Below, in pieces: positions 1 through 13,847 of a stretch of DNA of 64,000 nt. The first letter of the stretch is position 1, and each line of letters starts with the position of its first letter. The position numbers were made by a program, and so were the translations under genes. The stretch comes from Turbatrix aceti (lineage: Eukaryota > Nematoda > Chromadorea > Rhabditida > Panagrolaimidae), in assembly GCA_963969345.1 (NCBI GenBank), contig OZ017770.1:1869246-1933245 (forward strand), read 5' to 3'. A model generated the notes under the pieces. That model worked only from the letters and a program-made list of their open reading frames with translations, had not been told where the DNA came from and searched no databases.

Positions 1-2269
1 GATCGGAGTCAGCATTGAGCTCTTCGAGCAATCGTTGTCATACGGACCACAATCGCTAAAGCTGTCAGAATTTTCACCAGATTCATCGCGTTCGTCCTTC
101 ATGAAGGGTGAGTTGTTGTAGAGAGGGTGGCTGACCATCGTGGGGGCAAAGAAGTTGCTGCCAAGAGGTGATGAGCGCTCGCTGGTTGGCATCGAGCTCG
201 GAGAGTCGCGAACAATGCCTGACTTGTTGACTCGGAGAGAATCGGTCACCTTTGAGCGCTTCTTTCTGATGGGTGTGCAACTAAAAACAAGGGATTAAAA
301 ATGGTTTGCTACCCAGACTGTAAGTCAACATACTCATTGATAGCACTGCTACTCCTCATAAGATTTTGGTTGTTGGCAAGCTGAGCCCCGAGGGCAGAAA
401 AGCCAGGCGGCAGTTGACCCGGTGTCGGAAATATACCGTTTGTCATCGATGACGACGAACCGTTATTCTGATTGACGGCAGCAGCGGCTGCTAGCAGGTT
501 GTTCATAACCGGTGTGTTGAAGGAAGGACCACTGGTTGGCAAGTTAGGCTGATAAAGAGAATTTGGGTTCAGTAGAGAAGCAGCGGCAGCCGCCATCAGA
601 CGCTGTTGTTGCTGGCTGTACTGCTGTTTGAGTTCGTTTAACTGATGCTGAGCTTCCGAAGTGGCAGCTACGGTTTTCAGAATGCGCTCAGCGTGATTTC
701 GGGCTTCTGTTGTTCTGTAGTCCGAAATAACTTTGTCAATGACGGTGTTAACCTTTTCCTTTAGCGTTTGGCACAACTGAACGAAAACCTGTTGAATTTC
801 CTGATTTTGATCATGCTGCAACTGAGCCAAGCTAGGGATTTTTTCCTGAAACACGTTCAAACCATCGATATGATTTTGAATAGATCTGGAAAGTCTTACC
901 AGAGGCATCGCCTCGAACGGCTTGTTGATTGGAGGCTCCATGTGAGAATGCATCGGAAATCGGCGGTGTGCTTCGATCATTTCCTGCAGCTTTTGTCCGT
1001 TCGCAGCATTCAGGCCGCCCAATGCGTTTGGCATCATGTTCATCATGTTGAGGATGTAATTAGCGCCCGGATTAACCGGTGCTGTCTTGGCTGCGTTATT
1101 TTCAGCGACGGGAGAAGGTGAGGAATTTGTTGCATTATTTGCCGACAAATCGTCATCGTCCCCTGCATTGTCTGTAATTGAACTTCGTCAGGAGGAGTTT
1201 CTTTATTCCTTTTTATAAATTGCCGCGCAAAAATCCGTGATACCAAGAGGCTGTCTCCCTGCCAACAAAAAAAAGAGAAAGAAAGAAAGGTATATGAGAT
1301 TGTCTACGGCTAATCCGACGATTCGAGTGTCACCGACTTGATCTTGGTAGTAGTAGTTTCCGGTGCGCCAATTCTTTTGTATTGTATTCACCTGCTAACA
1401 TGAAAGTGTCTCCTATTCTCCCCCTTCGTGTACTAAGAAGAAAAAATCTTGTGCGTATAGAGCGAGAGACGGAGCGACTAGTGTACGTATCATGAATGCG
1501 CATAAGGGTGGAAATAATATTTTTTGGCCATATATCTGACCTTTTTTACGACAAAAGAACCTACAGTCATTATTTGGACCATTATCCTGGTCATTTTCGC
1601 CGTTGTTGGCTGTGATCTGACGCTGGGGATGGAAGCATTTCCGCCGTGATGACGAGGACGAAGAAGACGATAGACCATTGCCGTTGACACCCGAAGACTG
1701 ATATAGGGCACCCTGACCGCCATCATCCGACTCAACATCACCCGGGCTCGATGGCTCAAAGTTAGGTGCTTCCTTTTCCGCCAAATAGTTATTTTCATCG
1801 GAATTAACATCCTGATCCTTAAAAAAATCAGGCCAATTTAAAACATAAATTGATGAAAGCTTTCTTACCGTCTTGATACGTTTTGGCATAATCTCGTCGT
1901 TGTCACTGTCGACTTCATTGCTCGATCCACTGTTGTACAATTTCATGTTAAATCCGTTTTCGCTTGGAGGTACAGTAGGATGCTCCCGTTTGAGTGGATT
2001 CATCTTAAAAATACATATACGGTCATCATTTGATCCGCATTACTCTTCCCCGGTGGCAGGCAACTCACCTGATACGAGTTTCGGGGCTCACCAGCGTCGA
2101 CGCGTTGTCTATAGCGCTTGATCTTGAAGTTGTGAAGTTCTGGAAACGATGATAGCGATGAAAAAAGATCCTTCGGTAGGCACGGATCACCAAAGGGATA
2201 GGAATTTGGTTTCGCTGATAGAGCCGATGCTAGAACTGGTGTTTGTGGCACGAGGCCGCCAGAAAACAT
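1..2269 (-). CDS. pros-1: Prospero-like homeodomain transcription factor, N-terminal part (3' end outside window)
   Basis: Exons on the minus strand: 2269-2069, 2003-1869, 1817-1565, 1171-313, 280-1 (continues off the window). All junctions are GT..AG and in phase, giving 576 residues without a stop. Recognition rests on family blocks: RQRVDAGEPRNSY near residue 60, a later coiled segment (LCQTLKEKVNTVIDKVISDY), and CTPIRKKRSKVTD, which in Prospero/PROX proteins lies upstream of the homeo-Prospero domain. That DNA-binding domain would be left of position 1 and is not seen. The remainder is low-complexity Ser/Asn/Gln/Ala sequence, as expected of the family. Prospero proteins are nuclear regulators of neural, glial and excretory cell fate. 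The chosen ATG (2269) lies just inside an exon whose acceptor is at 2276, so an upstream 5'UTR or coding exon is likely. The intron at 281-312 is only 32 nt. Confidence 0.75.
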
Positions 2270-2545
2270 CGAAAACTGAAACAAAAAAGTGAGAAAGAGT
2301 CGGGACAACGAATGAGTCACGATCTGTTTTCGTAACAGGTGATTATGATAATGAAGGTGGAAAAGTAGCTCGCCTTGCAGGGAGCAACGAACAAAGTGTC
2401 ACAAACATAGACGACAAAAGATAGATATCAGACAAAAAATTGTAGAACCCCAACGATAACTTGTAACGCGACAAAACAAAACCAAACGGAAACAGTGCAT
2501 GTTGAAAAATATTACTTAGACGCAGAGTTGTTCGATGCTCACCAA

Positions 2546-3040
2546 ATTGCTCCTGCTCACTGCTCGCTCCTGCTCAGCTCACGAGCGCGAGCGGAGCGAG
2601 CGCGTAAATTTTAGGTACTCAAAGAGCATGAGCAGAGCGAGCACGAAAAATTGAATTGCTCAAAGAGCGTGAGCAGAGCGAGCAAGAGAAATTTTTAAAA
2701 TGAGCACTGCGCACTATAAATTTAGTGCTACAAATACTAAAATACTGGTAGTTTCGATAAAAAACACCATGTTAGGGGTATCTCCAAGGAGTATACGGTC
2801 TTTCTTTTAGTGAGGAACTGAATTTTGGCTCAAAATTCACATTTTTATGTGTGAGCCATGTTTGCTCATTGCTCGCTCCTGCTCGACTCACGAGCGTGAG
2901 CAGAGCAAGAGCAGACGATCTGAGAATAAAAGAGCGCGAGCGGAGCGAGCGCGAAAATATTAGGAACTCAAAGAGCATGAGCAGAGCGAGCACGAAAAAT
3001 TGAGTTGCTCAAAGAGCGCGAGCAGAGCGAGCGCTGAAAA
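2546..3040. repeat. GAGC/GCTC-rich palindromic repeat, two units
   Basis: Two related units, about 2546-2692 and 2861-3040, each contain clustered GCTCGCTC and GAGCGCGAGCGGAGCGAGCG motifs on both strands. They share the stretch beginning ACTCAAAGAGCATGAGCAGA followed by GCGAGCACGAAAAATTGA. The alternating GCTC and GAGC runs can fold into many overlapping hairpins. The units are separated by about 170 bp of ordinary sequence. It looks like a dispersed repeat or foldback element; no terminal repeats or target duplication were identified. Confidence 0.6.
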
Positions 3041-6000
3041 TTGCCGAATTAAACAACTCTGCTTAGACGACACCACGCTCACTCGCGAGCCTTCTCGTGC
3101 GCTCTTCTCGCCCGACGATGGAGACTTATGCAAATTAGAAGAACCGTATTGCTTGAAAGATGGAAACGAAGTTGCCTAGGGAAAAGTGTTTGGTAACTCC
3201 TCTCTCTGACGTGAGTGTCGGTCGACGGTGCGTATACATATTTCTCTTGTTGTTGTCCAAATTTGTACAGGAGCTGAGGGTGATCTTTTATGCCCGTGAA
3301 ACAAGAATTTAGAGACACAACTACGCCTATTGGAGAAAACTGTTGACGACGTTGACGACGCGCATGTATATCATGCTAATCCCTTTTTCGCAATTCACTC
3401 AAGCGATCACCAAAAGAACTGTAATCTACAGAAAGGAGTCTTTTTTGCTTGACGGAAGCAAGATGATGATCGTAGCTACAACATACTTTTACAAATGGCA
3501 GGCACTACAGAAAATACACGTAGCGTAAACCAGAACAAAAAAGGTTTAAAAAAATATGTACAAAAAAGCGTCTACAGCTAATTACAAACCCGCCTTGATG
3601 TTTCGCATTTTTTTACTGACAAGAGCACATAATTGAGAGAACTGATAAAGGCCATAGCATTAACAAGCGAGCCTACAGTAACCCTACTGGCAGAAGAACC
3701 AAATTGAGTACGCGCTCGAGCAACTGACCTTAGACAGAAGATGGGAAAACGACTAGTAAGCGGAAGGAAGGCGGGGAGAAGGGAAGAGGGGATCCGAGCC
3801 TTGCACGGGGAGGAGTGAGTTTTCACCCCTCCAAATGACGCCGTTGTGGTTGTGTGGATACACAAAAAGACAAACGGAGCAGAATATCAAAAATGTATAC
3901 ATATACGCATAGGATTGGAAAAGTTTACGAGAAAAATAAAAGATTCGTCTGATGAAATAGCGAGAAAAAATTTTTTACCGTTATAATATTTAATCCGTCG
4001 TATCTACTCGAAACGCGACCATAACCAGTGAAGTGAGATGAGAATCATGTTGGACAAAAAAAGGTGGAGACTAAGTAAAGATCCTTTACGTCTTTTTTTC
4101 ATATTTTTGTCTGACAGGACGAGACAATCAAACATCACCTTTTAAGCGTATTTTAAAGACATCACCATAGTCCCGTCAGACGGAATTGCGTCAAATCGAA
4201 ACAGTAGAGGTTCCTTAATTGGCTTTACCTCAAAAAGTGGGTTATACCACTTTTGGCATCTAAAAATATCTGTCGGCAACCAGGTAATTAACGTTCACAA
4301 AAACCCCAACTGCTAGAAAAAAATTATTGTCATCGTGGGAATTGTAAGTCTCGTTTACTAGTACAATCTGAGGTGTTTTCCTCATTTTTATGCACGACCT
4401 AGACAAAAGCCCCCTCACTTGAACCGTTCCATCTAAGTGGACATTAAGAAGTTTTTTGTCTCAAAGTTGTTAACAAGGAATAATCGACCACTCATGCCGC
4501 AGCATTCATCCATGTATCGGAATATCCAGTGACATAATTAAACCAGATAAAAAATTGGAGGTAAAAATTTTACTGATTTATTATTCCCATAACTCCTCGT
4601 CAAAACAGTCGGATGATGACTAAAAAAGTATACAAAAGGTAGAATACAATTGTGTATGCGCATCATCACAAAAGGACTTCATAATTACATTTACAGCACT
4701 TCTACAGATATTCTTTCTATTATCAAAGTTCTTTGAATAATCGCAACGGTTGCCAACGTGCGCGCCCAGAGGGAACGGAAAACCAGAATGACTGGCTGTT
4801 GAGAAATGAAAAGTGTGCACGAATATATCTACATGCATGGAAGACACACGCAGACAAACGTCTGTGAGAACAAATTCCTTTTTCTGCGCCTTAAGGAAAT
4901 ACGCTGGGTTACGGTAGCTGTCCTTAGGAGGACGTATCATTCATCCATCGTACGCGGCTTACTATTTGTTTACCGCAACGGGGTCTATGCGGCAATCGTT
5001 TGAAAAGACAAAAGTAAAAAAATATACGTATTGCCCTGATGAGGTGTATCAAATTTACCTAAAGAAAAAAATTTATGGGGATTTTTTTCTGCAACCCGGC
5101 TTCCGATTGAAAAAAAAGAGCCGATAGAGGTACAACCTGCGATTTACGGCATTGCCTTTGCTGACTGACCCGAACAAGACAACAATTAGGTAGCCGTCGC
5201 ATTAAGAAAGCACAAATGCGATTTATATGCGAGAAAATAGCTGAAAGACCCGACCAGGTAAGGAGGACAACCAAACCTCCCTTTCCCCCTTTTTCTCTAT
5301 CCCGAAAAGCATTTTGAGGAGATGCGCATGTTGTCTCCGGAGTCGATTGTTCCGGATTTGCTCAAATAAAGCAAGGCGAATTTTCTTTTGAAGCTTACGC
5401 TTACCCTTCCCTTTTCTCTGGGTCTCGCGCTGCACCGAACATCGGCGCGGCTGCCTGCTTCATGATTGACCCAAAATGAATATGAACAGGTGCGCAAGCA
5501 GTGGCAAAAACACACAAAGTCCCATTTCTCAGTCTCATCTTCTTTCAGGAGGTAGGTAGGTGGGTGGCTCAATCCAAAGTAGATCTGTTGACGCGCTTTT
5601 TTAATTGCGCTTATCCTGCTGCTTTAAGGAGATGAAAATGAGCAAAAAAGTATGAAATGTAAAAGGATCCCAAAAAAAGCGAGGCACAAACAAATTGTAG
5701 ACAGATGCAAGGAAGCGCGAGAAGTCATCAATTTTATAGGTTGGGCTTCTGGCAAGGCAAAGGCACCCATCTTCGTTTTTGGCTCTCAGTCATACGCTTC
5801 ACGCTTGTGTAATTAGGAGAAGTTTACGGCCAACTTATAGCCAGATGGGTTCCTTTGGCCATTCTCGTCTTTTCGCCTATTGGGATATCATCCAGCGCTT
5901 GAGATAAATGCTTCTCCTTCAAGTTTTTGTCGACCAATGAGAAAACCGTGCCCCACGAATTAAGTATAACATTTAAAATGATGAGACACACACAAAATTG

Positions 6001-9000
6001 CCTATTCGTCATTTATGGAAGCCCTGGAACCCAAATATTGGGCATATAATGTCGGTCAATGAATTTCCCATCTTCGAGAACAAAGACAATATTGTTGAAT
6101 ATTTACAAGGATACCAAACTGACAGTATAACAATGACGAATGATGCGGTTCATACTACTTCCTCATAATTGACGGGGAGAGTAAAGAAGAAACGGATATC
6201 GTCAGTCATGATTTCCGTCAAGAATGCAGAGAACATCGATCTTACGCTACGCACTTTACCTCGCGCGTGCCATCGCACACTCCGGTCGAACAATGGGAGT
6301 CTACTACGCAACATGTCGCCCGATTGAGAGGGTGATCTTACGCGCGTCTAAGCCCCCCTCATCCGTCTCTCTTTTATTGTTGCGGGTGGCACGCTTGAGG
6401 GTCATCCATTTCCGGTGCGGGAAATTGGTGACTTCTTTTTCATGAGTTAAAAAGGTGGAAGGTTAATATTGTTAATTGTCGAATAAAATGAACACTTGCC
6501 AAAAATGGAAAACAAAAAGGAAGGGCAAAAAATGTTTCTTATGTTTGCAATACACCTAACTGTCCTTGAATAAGGGTAAGGGAACGTGGAGCAATTTAGC
6601 TGGCTGTCCGTAACAACTACCGTTATTTTTGAATGAGAAGTGTCGAAAGGTAATCTCAGTTTGGACCTTGAAATTGGATGCACCGCTTGTTTATAATAAC
6701 ACCACGCACAGAGACGCGAGTTCAATCATTTTCTTTTGTTCAAAAGGCATACAGTGAATTTCCTACTGTTGACAACTTTTGCGGGAAAAAGAATTAGGAT
6801 GCTTAGTAGATGTTTCAGGTCTTTCCAGGTAAATGCATCGAATCGCAAATTGCTAGTCGCCAATGCTACTGCTAAGCCGTGCACGCTTTGTGTACAGTAA
6901 TAAAGTGTGCGGCGACGAAGGCTAATTGATGGACAGTTGGAAGAGCGTATAAACATGGATTCACCCCGGCGTCCTTACATCCACCCTTGTTGCTCGTCCG
7001 GAAACAGTCCATCGTCGCGCGCTTCTTTGGATGACCTCGATTTTGAAGAATAGCTATTTCGCACCTTTGAAATCCCGATTGAAAAGAAAAAAATAGGGAA
7101 GGGAACCTATCCCCCTATTTCTCCCAGGTTCCCGTATAATACGGTAACAAGAGAGAAAAATCTCAAAATACAGTGCTTATCCGTTCTTTACAGAAGCTAA
7201 TCAACCCTCTGCGCTGCGTAGAATTCCTTTTTAACGATGAAGAGGTAGTACATTTCGTGTGCAGAGGCAATATCCCCCGACTGTCTCCCTCTCTCACTCC
7301 CTAAACAGGATCGTCCAAATACCTGTCGCAGGAAATGAAAGAGAGGAAGCAATTGAATCCGTTATTAATCGACGTCCGGCACCTCAGTGACGCGTCAGAG
7401 CCTACGGAGCACACTTTGATACGCTCTGATTACCAAAATACCTTTTGGAATAGTCGGAAATGGATAAACTCGCTTCTCCGTAGATTTATTTCTGTTTTTT
7501 TTAACCTAACCGCAAGTTGGCAGTAAAAGCCGAGGGAACGGGTAGTAGTCAGTCAGCGCGCAAAAAAAGCGTTCCACGCGTCAGTGAAAAGGAAACAATT
7601 TTTTATAGTCTACTTGCTGAATTTAGACACTAAATGATCAATCGTTCGACAGACAGTCAGTCATGATTGTGGCAGTTTTGCATAGTCTCAAAGTTGTCCA
7701 CAAACAAACAAATCACTCTTGCTAGGCAGCGCAACAACTGTTTGAAAGGATCCTATTACCGTAACGCCACCGAGGTTAGGACGACGTCTTCCAGTGTTTA
7801 TAAACAAAAAAAAATGAAGCGTCCAACTACCTTACACTCGTTCACAGCCAATCTTTACCACCTGACCTTAAATAAACTTTGGGACAAAATGTTTGATTGA
7901 CGGCTAGGTGATGGACGATCGCGCAAGTTGTCAGCTGGCATTTTTTTGCCGCGCTTGGGGGGACTGAATGTACGGTAAGGCGGTGATGATAGGGAGGAAG
8001 GAAGCGTGGCAACAAGCAGAGGAAAGACGTCTAAAAGGAAGGGACTGAAAACATGAATCCCTTTCCGTCGGCAAAGCTCTGTCGTTGCCACCCCGTGCCC
8101 CCTGACGCCTTTTTGATGGCCTCAAAACGAAATTTAATACAAAGCAGTCTTTTTAGGAATAGTTTTATGACTACGACGAATAAACAATGCGCTTCAGGGA
8201 AGGATGAGGGGGACGGGCAGGAGATGGACTTGTATCAAGGAGTCCTGCGTATTCGCTTAGTGAATTAGGGCCTTGTCGGATGGGTGAAAGCCAAGTCAGG
8301 CGGATGCAGCTAAAAGGTGGTGGGCTCGTACGATATGCTTCTATATTTTCGTTTGAACCAAGGTGACTTCATTTTCTATGTAGATGAAGAAGCAATAACG
8401 GTTATTGAAAGGCTTTGGTGATGTGCAAAAGCGTTCAACCAGGAACGATTCTTAAATTATTTTTTTTCTAGCTGATTCCAATGTCTCCAAAGAGATGAGG
8501 TGCCAACACCGCGGTGGCTTGCAGAGAAAGGTCAAAGCAAGTGACAAACAATGTAACTACCCCGCCACGACCGGTGCGGCAATTAATTCAAAAGCGCAAA
8601 GAACAATGAAACTTCTAGACAAATCTGAGTCGGTAGAATCCCCCGGATCATGATGCCTCGACCATTAATCGGGAGAAGCGTCGTACAAGTTGTCGGCTAA
8701 TTAGGAGAGAAAAAAAGACGACATACAATTCAACTTTCCGGTAGAGAGATTATACTGTATAGGAGTATAGCGATACATCCTAACAACTCAAGAGTCCGCT
8801 AAAAAACCTGTCGACTGTCTCTCTCTACGAATAAATCCTTTATTAGGCGCCGGATCGGGGATGTGCGCATTAATTTTTTGACAACGCATAAAAAACACAT
8901 CAAAATTCACATGCGACCGCACCGCAAGATCAACCAGAAAAAAAGCCGTATACAAAGCCGTATCCGCCATTACAGTCACTCAATTTGATGACAACCTACT

Positions 9001-11064
9001 TTGGGAGAACATATTCCTATGATCACGAGCCGGATAGACAACGGGTTGGATAATTATAGATTCAATCGAGAATTCCTCAGAATGAATTAGCGACCAAAAC
9101 CGAGACTAGTCATGACACCAAGAAGCAAGGTGGTTCGAAGCTGCAGAACATCTCGGCACAAAAAACAATTGTTGGTTTAATAAGAAAAACAAGATAATAA
9201 GGAGTTACACGAAATATACATATTGACAGTTAATGGTAAAAATATTCCCAATTGGGGAATGTGTTATGACATAACAGAAGTTTTGCCATGACCAATGAAG
9301 ATAAAAGCTCCTCCGCGGCACCTAAAATTTCATGCATCCCTTAAGCAAGTTATCTGAATCATTTTTCATTCGTTAGCGTTAATTGGTTATTTGAGTTTTA
9401 TACTATTTCTAAAAAAAATGTGCAAATGAGCAGTATAAGTTTCAATCAGGAAAACGCATAAGAACACGAATAAGCGTTGACAATTCGACAAGAAAAAGAT
9501 AACGGAGCGCTGACCAACCAATGTAAAAATATTTCTTCATGTCTGCACCCGTTACGAGAGAGAATTCAAAACAAATCGTTTTCACAGTTTTTTTCGGTCT
9601 TGTGGTGACCAAAAAACACGTGCGTTGTGTTTGCTTGATGGGGTGACCGATGGTCCAAGTCATTTGAAGAAAACTTACCTGCTTAAAAAAAGCGCCAAGA
9701 GATGTCGCGACATTTGATTAGATGTTTCCCCCCCTTGAGCACAATAAGAAAGGTTACATTATTTTCAGCAATTAACCAAAAAAAAACTGAATAACAAACA
9801 AAGAAAACACTGTGTTAAGATCGGCGCTTCCACAAAGGCTACCAAGTAGGCTGTCAAACCAGAAAATTAAAATCTGAGAAAATCCTTAACGAAAGAAATA
9901 TGAAGCGTGTTTGTGAATGACATGTTTTGAAAAGCCTTGAGAAATTATTCTTTACCATTAATACGCAACCCGTAAGCGTTTCCAATGTCTTGGCCATCTG
10001 ACAGTGCCAGAAGCAAGACATATTTGCAACTTTGGCTTTTTCAACAACAAATAATATTTAATGTGGTTTCTATTAGCAAGTAACTCACACACAGCTGGAT
10101 ACATAAAAAAACTTGTGAGAAGTTTTTTGATCAAAAAAAAACTGTATATCTAAATTTCCAATTAATTAACCGCAGGCTGACATCAAATGGCACCATTTTT
10201 TACAGTATATTGAAGGTTTTTTTTTTATTTATTTACCTTCTAGGCAGCGCAACAATTCTTACTTAACTTACTTAGTTCTTTCTTACTTAGTTCTTACTTA
10301 ATGATTTATGTAGGATGGTTTCTATTCATTAAAAATCGGTAGTGAATGGCACAATTTTTTTTCAAAATTTGAAAATCACAATTGAATTAAAAAAAATCAA
10401 AATGTTGTTTCAGAATGCTAAATCAAGATGACATGCAACACGAGCACACGTCATTTGCGATATTTCAAAAAGTTGTAGCAGAAAAGGTTCCTTTGCGTTT
10501 GATATCGTTGCATCTATCATTGCATCATCATCAAAGAAAGCTATAATGATCTTGCGACCTTTACAAGAGGCTCTTCAACGAAACATAAGCGCTTGTCTGG
10601 CTCCGTCCTGAGAACCAAAACTATCGATGAAACATTTTTGTGATAAAATGTTTGATTCGCAAAAGCGACATTTGTGTGTTTGTACATATGTGCCCATTTC
10701 CTTGATAGTGGCATAATCAGAGGGCTACCAATGGCATACATACATGTTTATTGATACCGAGACTCCATATGAATTCTATCGCTGTTTATGTGCATTAATT
10801 GTTTCTGTATATGTTAAGCGGCCATTTTTGCTTATCACCGTGATCCGCCTTATTTCTTTTGTTTTTGTAAAGTGCAATATTGAACGACGCTGGATTCTTA
10901 TTAGCCTTTCATGATAACCAAAGGCTGCTTACTAGTGGATTCTATAAAACAAATTTTCATGACGGCATATATGCGGTGTATTACAACTTGGTAAGTCTTT
11001 TAACAAAATAATATTTCAAATATTGCCCTAACGTAAGTGCTAGGTGATGTACGGCAGGGTGGCG

Positions 11065-11378
11065 CAATCCACCGGGGGATTAAAAACGGGGGATTATCCC
11101 CGGGAATCCCGGGGATCTCCCCGGGTACATTTCCTTTTCCCATACTCCAGTACCTTAGTTTGAAAATTTAAAAAAAAGGTGGTTTGAACCGTGATCAACG
11201 CAAACAACCATTACTATCGAATTCTTTTATCAATACGTGTAGGTTTTTTTCTTAGTATTAAATTTTACAAATAGTTTTGTCTCAAAAAAGTGTCACGGAA
11301 GCAAAAATACGCTTTTTTTATTTTGATCACCAAATCCCCCGGGGATTACTTTTGGGAGGGGGAATCCCCGGGGATGCC
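11065..11378. repeat. cluster of CCCCGGGG-type short palindromes
   Basis: Two patches, 11065-11125 and 11333-11378, are packed with GGGGATTA, TCCCCGGGAATCCCCGG-like and CCCCGGGGAT words in both orientations, in otherwise AT-rich sequence. They are separated by about 200 bp of AT-rich DNA. No coding potential is seen. Function unknown; the patches could be the two ends of a small foldback element. Confidence 0.5.
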
Positions 11379-13847
11379 TTTTTTTACTTGGCAATAATAC
11401 GTGATCACACGTCAAATAAAAAATTATACCCGATTCAATATTTCATTTTTTATTTCGTTGCTTTTTTTTTATCGTGTATATTATGACACTGTAATGGAAT
11501 CTAATTTATTTTACTATTTGGCACAATGCATTTTTTGTTTCAATTTTAAGACAATGCATGTACAAAAAAATAGATCTTTCTCAAAGCTTAGTTGATATCG
11601 TTTCCCGCGACGGGATATTATTGCATCGTTTCCAGTGAAAACAATTTATACAGATCCGCACTTTGCCCTGCAAATTTCTTTTTTTTATGATTTTTTGTAA
11701 TGAAGTTCGTTAGTGCAACTGTGTTATAAAACAAGGACATATCGACATTTTTGGGATCTCATAGTTTTTTCTAAATTAAACATCTTATTTTTAAACTTTC
11801 ACCATTATTCATTCATTCATTCCTTCGTTCATTTATTACTCTTACTCGTGCTTAATTACTGATCACAAAAAGTTAGAGAAATAGTGAAGAGTATCGGGAT
11901 TTCATCATTATTTTCATATGTAAAAATTATGTAACCACAATCTCGAAATTTTACCAAATGTCAATTTGTCTGATTGGGAATTATTTTATCCATGTATGTA
12001 ATCAAAAAGTCTGTTGTGGAGTCTTTTTTTCACGATATTTTATTTAAAGAATGCTTTTCCAGCAACGCCAATTATCCATGTGACACCTTCGATTCAAAAC
12101 AGTGTCGTGCACTTTCTCGCGAGAATATTTCCTTGTTACAAGCAAATCATGTTTCTACTTGATAGACATATTTTTTACGTTTAAAACCCTTTTTGTCTGT
12201 CATCTTCGCAGTAGGAACCTTCGAATACCCCTCAGCGAACCCCCTTTCTCTCCAGTGCCTTTTGTTGTTGTTCTTGCAGACAACGGACTATCGAATACCT
12301 CTCAGTGCACAGATGTTGACATAAACAATTTTTTCAAAGTAAAAATAATCATACCAGGGTCCACACATGTATTCAGTTATTAATACAACAACGTTATAAT
12401 CCGTATAATTATTCCTCCAGCGCGTGTGATTATTTGTAGCATCTTTGAGGTGACTTGGGATTTTTTTGCACAAATGACAATTAAAGGAAAACTTCTCGCT
12501 TTTAAAGCCATTTTATTTTATTAAACAGAAGTACTTGCGACTTGTGTGCCGTTAAGTATCAAGCCAAAATGAAAAAAATACATAGTTGTGCCCATACCGC
12601 GCAGCGTCTGTCCACCCGACAAGACACAACCTTTTCCACGATCCACAACAACCAATAGTGCCACCTATCATAAGTAATACCACCCAAACCCCGTCTGTTT
12701 TAGCTTGTCGTCTAGACGTGCGCAACAATTTGGTAGGCATTCCATTCCACTTTTGTGCAGCGAGCACAGCCTTGTCTGCCAATCCAAAAAGCCGATGCTC
12801 TTAAATTTAAATGCGGCTTTACTTTATCACAAAAAGCGTAATAATGCTTTGCTCTGTTTTATATACTATAATATTTTTTCATTCCGCGTACACTGTTTAA
12901 AAAATTGTCACGACTTCTCAGTCGAATCATCACGATTTTTAAAATATATTCTACTAAAAATGACTTTTACAAATTGTCATGAAGTTTGTTTTCCGCATGT
13001 GATAATTGTTGTAGTTAGAAGGACTTCAAACCCGCCCACCCCAGTAGCTTAGTTTCCTTTGCGTTGTTATCCATTTTTCGAAGTGTCGCTCTTCCTCTGA
13101 GTGTCTGCCGTTTGCTTTCCAGTCACCAGCACATAGCAGTGGTTTTCCGACAAGAACATAGTAAAAAAGAATCGGAATGATTTTACACAATAATTTATCA
13201 GAATTTTTGTATTAATTACGTTCTTAAAATGTTGGTATACGCTTTTTCATATCCCTTTTGATGCCCGTTCATTCATATTTTTCCATTAAACCGATCAATA
13301 TCGATGGATTTATGTAAGGTGAAATTCAGTGGGTGCGCACGCAGTCCGCCATTGGACCCCGTAGCCCCAAAGTGCGCACATCTATCCTTAGATACATAAC
13401 CGACAAGAAGCAGGATCTACACTTTTGTCTGACTATCTACCTTCTATGTGGTCTTTCAACTCCCCCTCTCACTTGGTGGTAACACGCAAAGAATTGACTT
13501 GTTTCTTTTCACATATGAAGTAAAAAATAATAAATTAACAATACCGTATTTTTTGTATTTCTTACAAGAATGTTTTCCTGATTTTGATCCCTCTTCATTC
13601 CTATCGATGACGTGTTGAACGACATCGCTCATCACGGTGGTCAAAATACCTCCGACCCCCTGGCTTTCGGTGTCAAATACCCCGGGTATACTAAGTGCGT
13701 GTGTGGTAAAACCAAGGTGTCATTCTTCAGGGTTGCGGCGTCGAAGTGGCTTCGGACAAGCAATCGGTATTGCGCTTCCACCGCTGTTGAGAAGCATTCA
13801 TCGTCAATCCGTATATCAAGCCATCACTTCAACCACGTCCACGGACG

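Larger units (their letters stand above)
2276..13847. other. long gene-poor interval between pros-1 and cbp-1
   Basis: About 11.5 kb in which I find no ORF with domain similarity, splice-consistent exon chain or RNA gene. The ORFs of 60-115 codons here are low-complexity and overlap each other on both strands, as expected by chance. Its position upstream of a developmental regulator suggests cis-regulatory DNA; that is inference. It contains the GAGC-rich repeat and the CCCCGGGG cluster listed separately, and a 16-bp word (CTAGGCAGCGCAACAA) that occurs near 7724 and again near 10242. Confidence 0.5.

Noticed and set aside
4620..5572. Several ORFs of 65-106 codons on both strands
   Set aside because: Mutually overlapping, no conserved motif, no splice-consistent neighbours.
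7235..7260. let-7-like seed GAGGTAGTA
   Set aside because: Only the seed matches, the base before it is A where let-7 has T, and no complementary arm is seen nearby to form a precursor hairpin.
9131..9145. GGTTCGAAGC resembling a tRNA T-loop
   Set aside because: No matching acceptor stem or anticodon arm could be found at the right spacing.
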